From Cyanobacteria bacterium OH_CFB_184 (GTDB taxonomy: Bacteria > Cyanobacteriota > Vampirovibrionia > Gastranaerophilales > Gastranaerophilaceae): 7,884 bases of DNA. The stretch is taken from the NCBI GenBank assembly GCA_023414155.1, contig JAEZOG010000181.1, positions 1 to 7,884 of the forward strand. The letters run 5' to 3'. The translations under genes and the position numbers were made by a program. Under the pieces are notes generated by a model. The model made no database searches, was not told where the DNA came from, and was given only the letters and a program-made list of their open reading frames with translations. Every line of letters begins with the position of its first letter. The first letter of the stretch is position 1. Shown here in pieces: positions 6,596 through 7,884 of this stretch.

Positions 6596-7429
6596 ATGAT
6601 AAAAAGAAGTTTATATAGTTTAATACTTTTTTGCTTTGTGTTTCAAGGGATAGGTTTTGCTCAAGATGAAGTAGATCTTGGAGTTCAGCCAAAAAAATCT
6701 GTTAACTTGCGCCCAGTAGACAAGGTTATAAAAGGAAGTCTTCTTGTTAATGATAAAGAGACTTTAGATAATATTGTTAAAATGCAAAAAGAAGAAGAAA
6801 TAAAAGACATAGAGCTTTTATGGAAGGCTACTGTTGAAAAAAACAATTTAATCAAGTTTACTATGAAAAAACTTAATACACCTGAAAGCCAAAGAAGGCT
6901 GCATTCTTCATTTATGGCAAAAAGTGTGTCGGCTATTGTCTACGGAGCTTCGTTTTTGCCGAGTTTGGCAGGTGCTGATTCACTTGTTCAGTCTGCTTCT
7001 TTTGCAACAGGAAGATTGGCTAATAATTTTATAAATAAAGAAAATATGCATCAAACGCCGCCACTTACTGACACTGAGTTGATTGAGCTGGCAGGTACAA
7101 TTGAAAATCTGCAAAGTGATATTATATCTGCTTATTATAACTATAAAGGTTCGTTAAATAAGCTTAGAGATACAAGAGCAAGAATTATTTTATATAATAA
7201 AAATTACTCTGAAGCGCTTGCAAAAGGTGATAATCTTGAAGTAACCATTTCTTCTGCTTTATATGACGATATGGTTATGCAAGAGTTTGTCCAAGAACAA
7301 ACAGCAAAGAAATATTACTTAGAGCTTGAAAGATTTGCAGGTAAAACCGCCGTTGATAGTTTGATTTTATCTCAGTATGCACTGAAAAATTCTTTGGTTA
7401 ACCCTAAAGCAATAGGTGGGGGGAAGTAA
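6596..7429 (+). CDS. Secreted helical protein of unknown function
   Basis: I do not recognise this 277-residue protein. It begins with a clear signal peptide: basic MIKRS, a hydrophobic stretch to about residue 20, and probable cleavage after GFA (22), so the mature protein is exported to the periplasm or outer membrane. Residues 71-93 hold the module shared with the next gene (ELLW at 73-76, IKF at 86-88, KKL at 91-93). A small-residue hydrophobic segment, SAIVYGASFLPSLAGA, follows at 112-127; it may be a buried helix or a weak membrane contact. Residues about 155-250 are two long, charged helices (DIISAYYNYKGSLNKLRDT, then FVQEQTAKKYYLELERFAG), loosely like the coiled-coil hairpin of TolC-family proteins, although the chain is far too short for a full TolC protomer. 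The start has a modest TTGAGAG site seven bases upstream. The next gene begins one base after the stop, so the two are almost surely co-transcribed. Confidence 0.8.
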   Translation: MIKRSLYSLILFCFVFQGIGFAQDEVDLGVQPKKSVNLRPVDKVIKGSLLVNDKETLDNIVKMQKEEEIKDIELLWKATVEKNNLIKFTMKKLNTPESQRRLHSSFMAKSVSAIVYGASFLPSLAGADSLVQSASFATGRLANNFINKENMHQTPPLTDTELIELAGTIENLQSDIISAYYNYKGSLNKLRDTRARIILYNKNYSEALAKGDNLEVTISSALYDDMVMQEFVQEQTAKKYYLELERFAGKTAVDSLILSQYALKNSLVNPKAIGGGK

Positions 7430-7430
7430 T

Positions 7431-7884
7431 ATGAAAAAGAAATTTATCGCTGCTTCTATAATGTTATCGTTGTTATCAATGAGTTTGCCATCTATGGCGG
7501 TAACTCTTGATGATCTGACTCTTCCAAAAGATCCTGCATATAGACTTGGGACTTCAAATGAAATCGAAAAAGCATACAACGTAGTTGATTTATCTAAAAA
7601 AGAAGCGTCTATGAATGCAAGTTATGATAGAGAATATTTGAAAAATATTACATATTCTGATGCCACATTAAAAGACCTTTCAAAAGAACTGTCAAAGCTA
7701 ATTGAACTGGATAAAACGGATTTAATGGAGGCTATTCAAATCCTTTGGGCTGGAGCTGCAAATAAAAGTGAGACTATAAAATTTGCTATTTATAAGCTTT
7801 CTAACCCTGATGCTGATAAGCCCGATGATAGTATAGTTAAAAAAATTATAAAACCGCTTGCAGGTTTTACATCAATTGCCGGTG
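7431..7884 (+). CDS. Secreted protein, probable paralog of the preceding gene (cut by window edge)
   Basis: Only the first 151 codons are present; the frame stays open to the right edge. The signal peptide is typical: MKKK, a hydrophobic run, and SMA at 21-23 as cleavage site. The segment 101-127 (ILW at 104-106, IKF at 116-118, YKL at 121-123, P126) aligns without gaps to residues 72-97 of the preceding protein, with about ten identities in 26 positions. Both then run into a small-residue hydrophobic stretch ending SLAG or SIAG. The ribosome binding site, GGTGGGGGGAAG, lies in the last codons of the upstream gene, and the ATG at 7431 follows that stop by a single base. Coupled translation and a joint role of the two products are likely. 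The function is unknown. Several later in-frame ATGs exist, but the signal peptide and ribosome binding site favour this start. Confidence 0.8.
   Translation, partial: MKKKFIAASIMLSLLSMSLPSMAVTLDDLTLPKDPAYRLGTSNEIEKAYNVVDLSKKEASMNASYDREYLKNITYSDATLKDLSKELSKLIELDKTDLMEAIQILWAGAANKSETIKFAIYKLSNPDADKPDDSIVKKIIKPLAGFTSIAG

Noticed and set aside
6477..6692. 71-codon minus-strand frame over the kdsA upstream region
   Set aside because: It overlaps the signal peptide of the 6596 gene and the palindromes, and lacks protein-like features beyond open frame length.
1..7884. Insertion sequence, phage or CRISPR content
   Set aside because: No transposase or integrase motif, direct-repeat array or target duplication was seen on either strand.

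Overview
The window is AT-rich bacterial DNA carrying seven genes, two of them cut by the window edges, with ordinary housekeeping content in the middle and less familiar content in two places. It shows no mobile elements, tRNA or rRNA genes, or CRISPR array. A metal-dependent type Kdo8P synthase implies an outer membrane with Kdo-containing glycolipid. The diaminopimelate genes imply meso-DAP peptidoglycan and lysine synthesis. Together with the low GC, the protein style and an N-terminal 'ISFGKK' stretch in one protein, this suggests a Gram-negative-type, host-associated bacterium. My best guess is a gut relative of cyanobacteria (Melainabacteria/Gastranaerophilales). That placement is inference and was not tested.

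Layout: (1) 1-1283, minus strand: the N-terminal 427 codons of isoleucyl-tRNA synthetase (ileS), running off the left edge. (2) 1284-1428: a divergent promoter region with a 14-bp perfect palindrome. (3) 1429-2742, plus: a 437-aa protein with a transglutaminase-like Cys-His-Asp core and an uncharacterised N-terminal extension. (4) 2830-5564, plus: a compact dapB-asd-dapA cluster with strong ribosome binding sites and short gaps, probably one transcript from a promoter near 2749-2778. (5) 5577-5613: a hairpin terminator with A and T tracts on both sides, serving both converging transcripts. (6) 5617-6441, minus: kdsA. (7) 6442-6595: a second divergent promoter region with two more palindromes. 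(8) 6596-7429 and 7431-end, plus: two adjacent genes, one base apart, for signal-peptide-bearing helical proteins that share a recognisable module and look like diverged paralogs. The second is cut by the right edge.

How the genes work together: asd makes aspartate semialdehyde, dapA condenses it with pyruvate and dapB reduces the product, so the cluster encodes consecutive steps towards diaminopimelate and lysine. kdsA feeds the lipopolysaccharide core. The secreted pair and the transglutaminase-like protein have no assignable pathway and are the parts of the window most worth following up.
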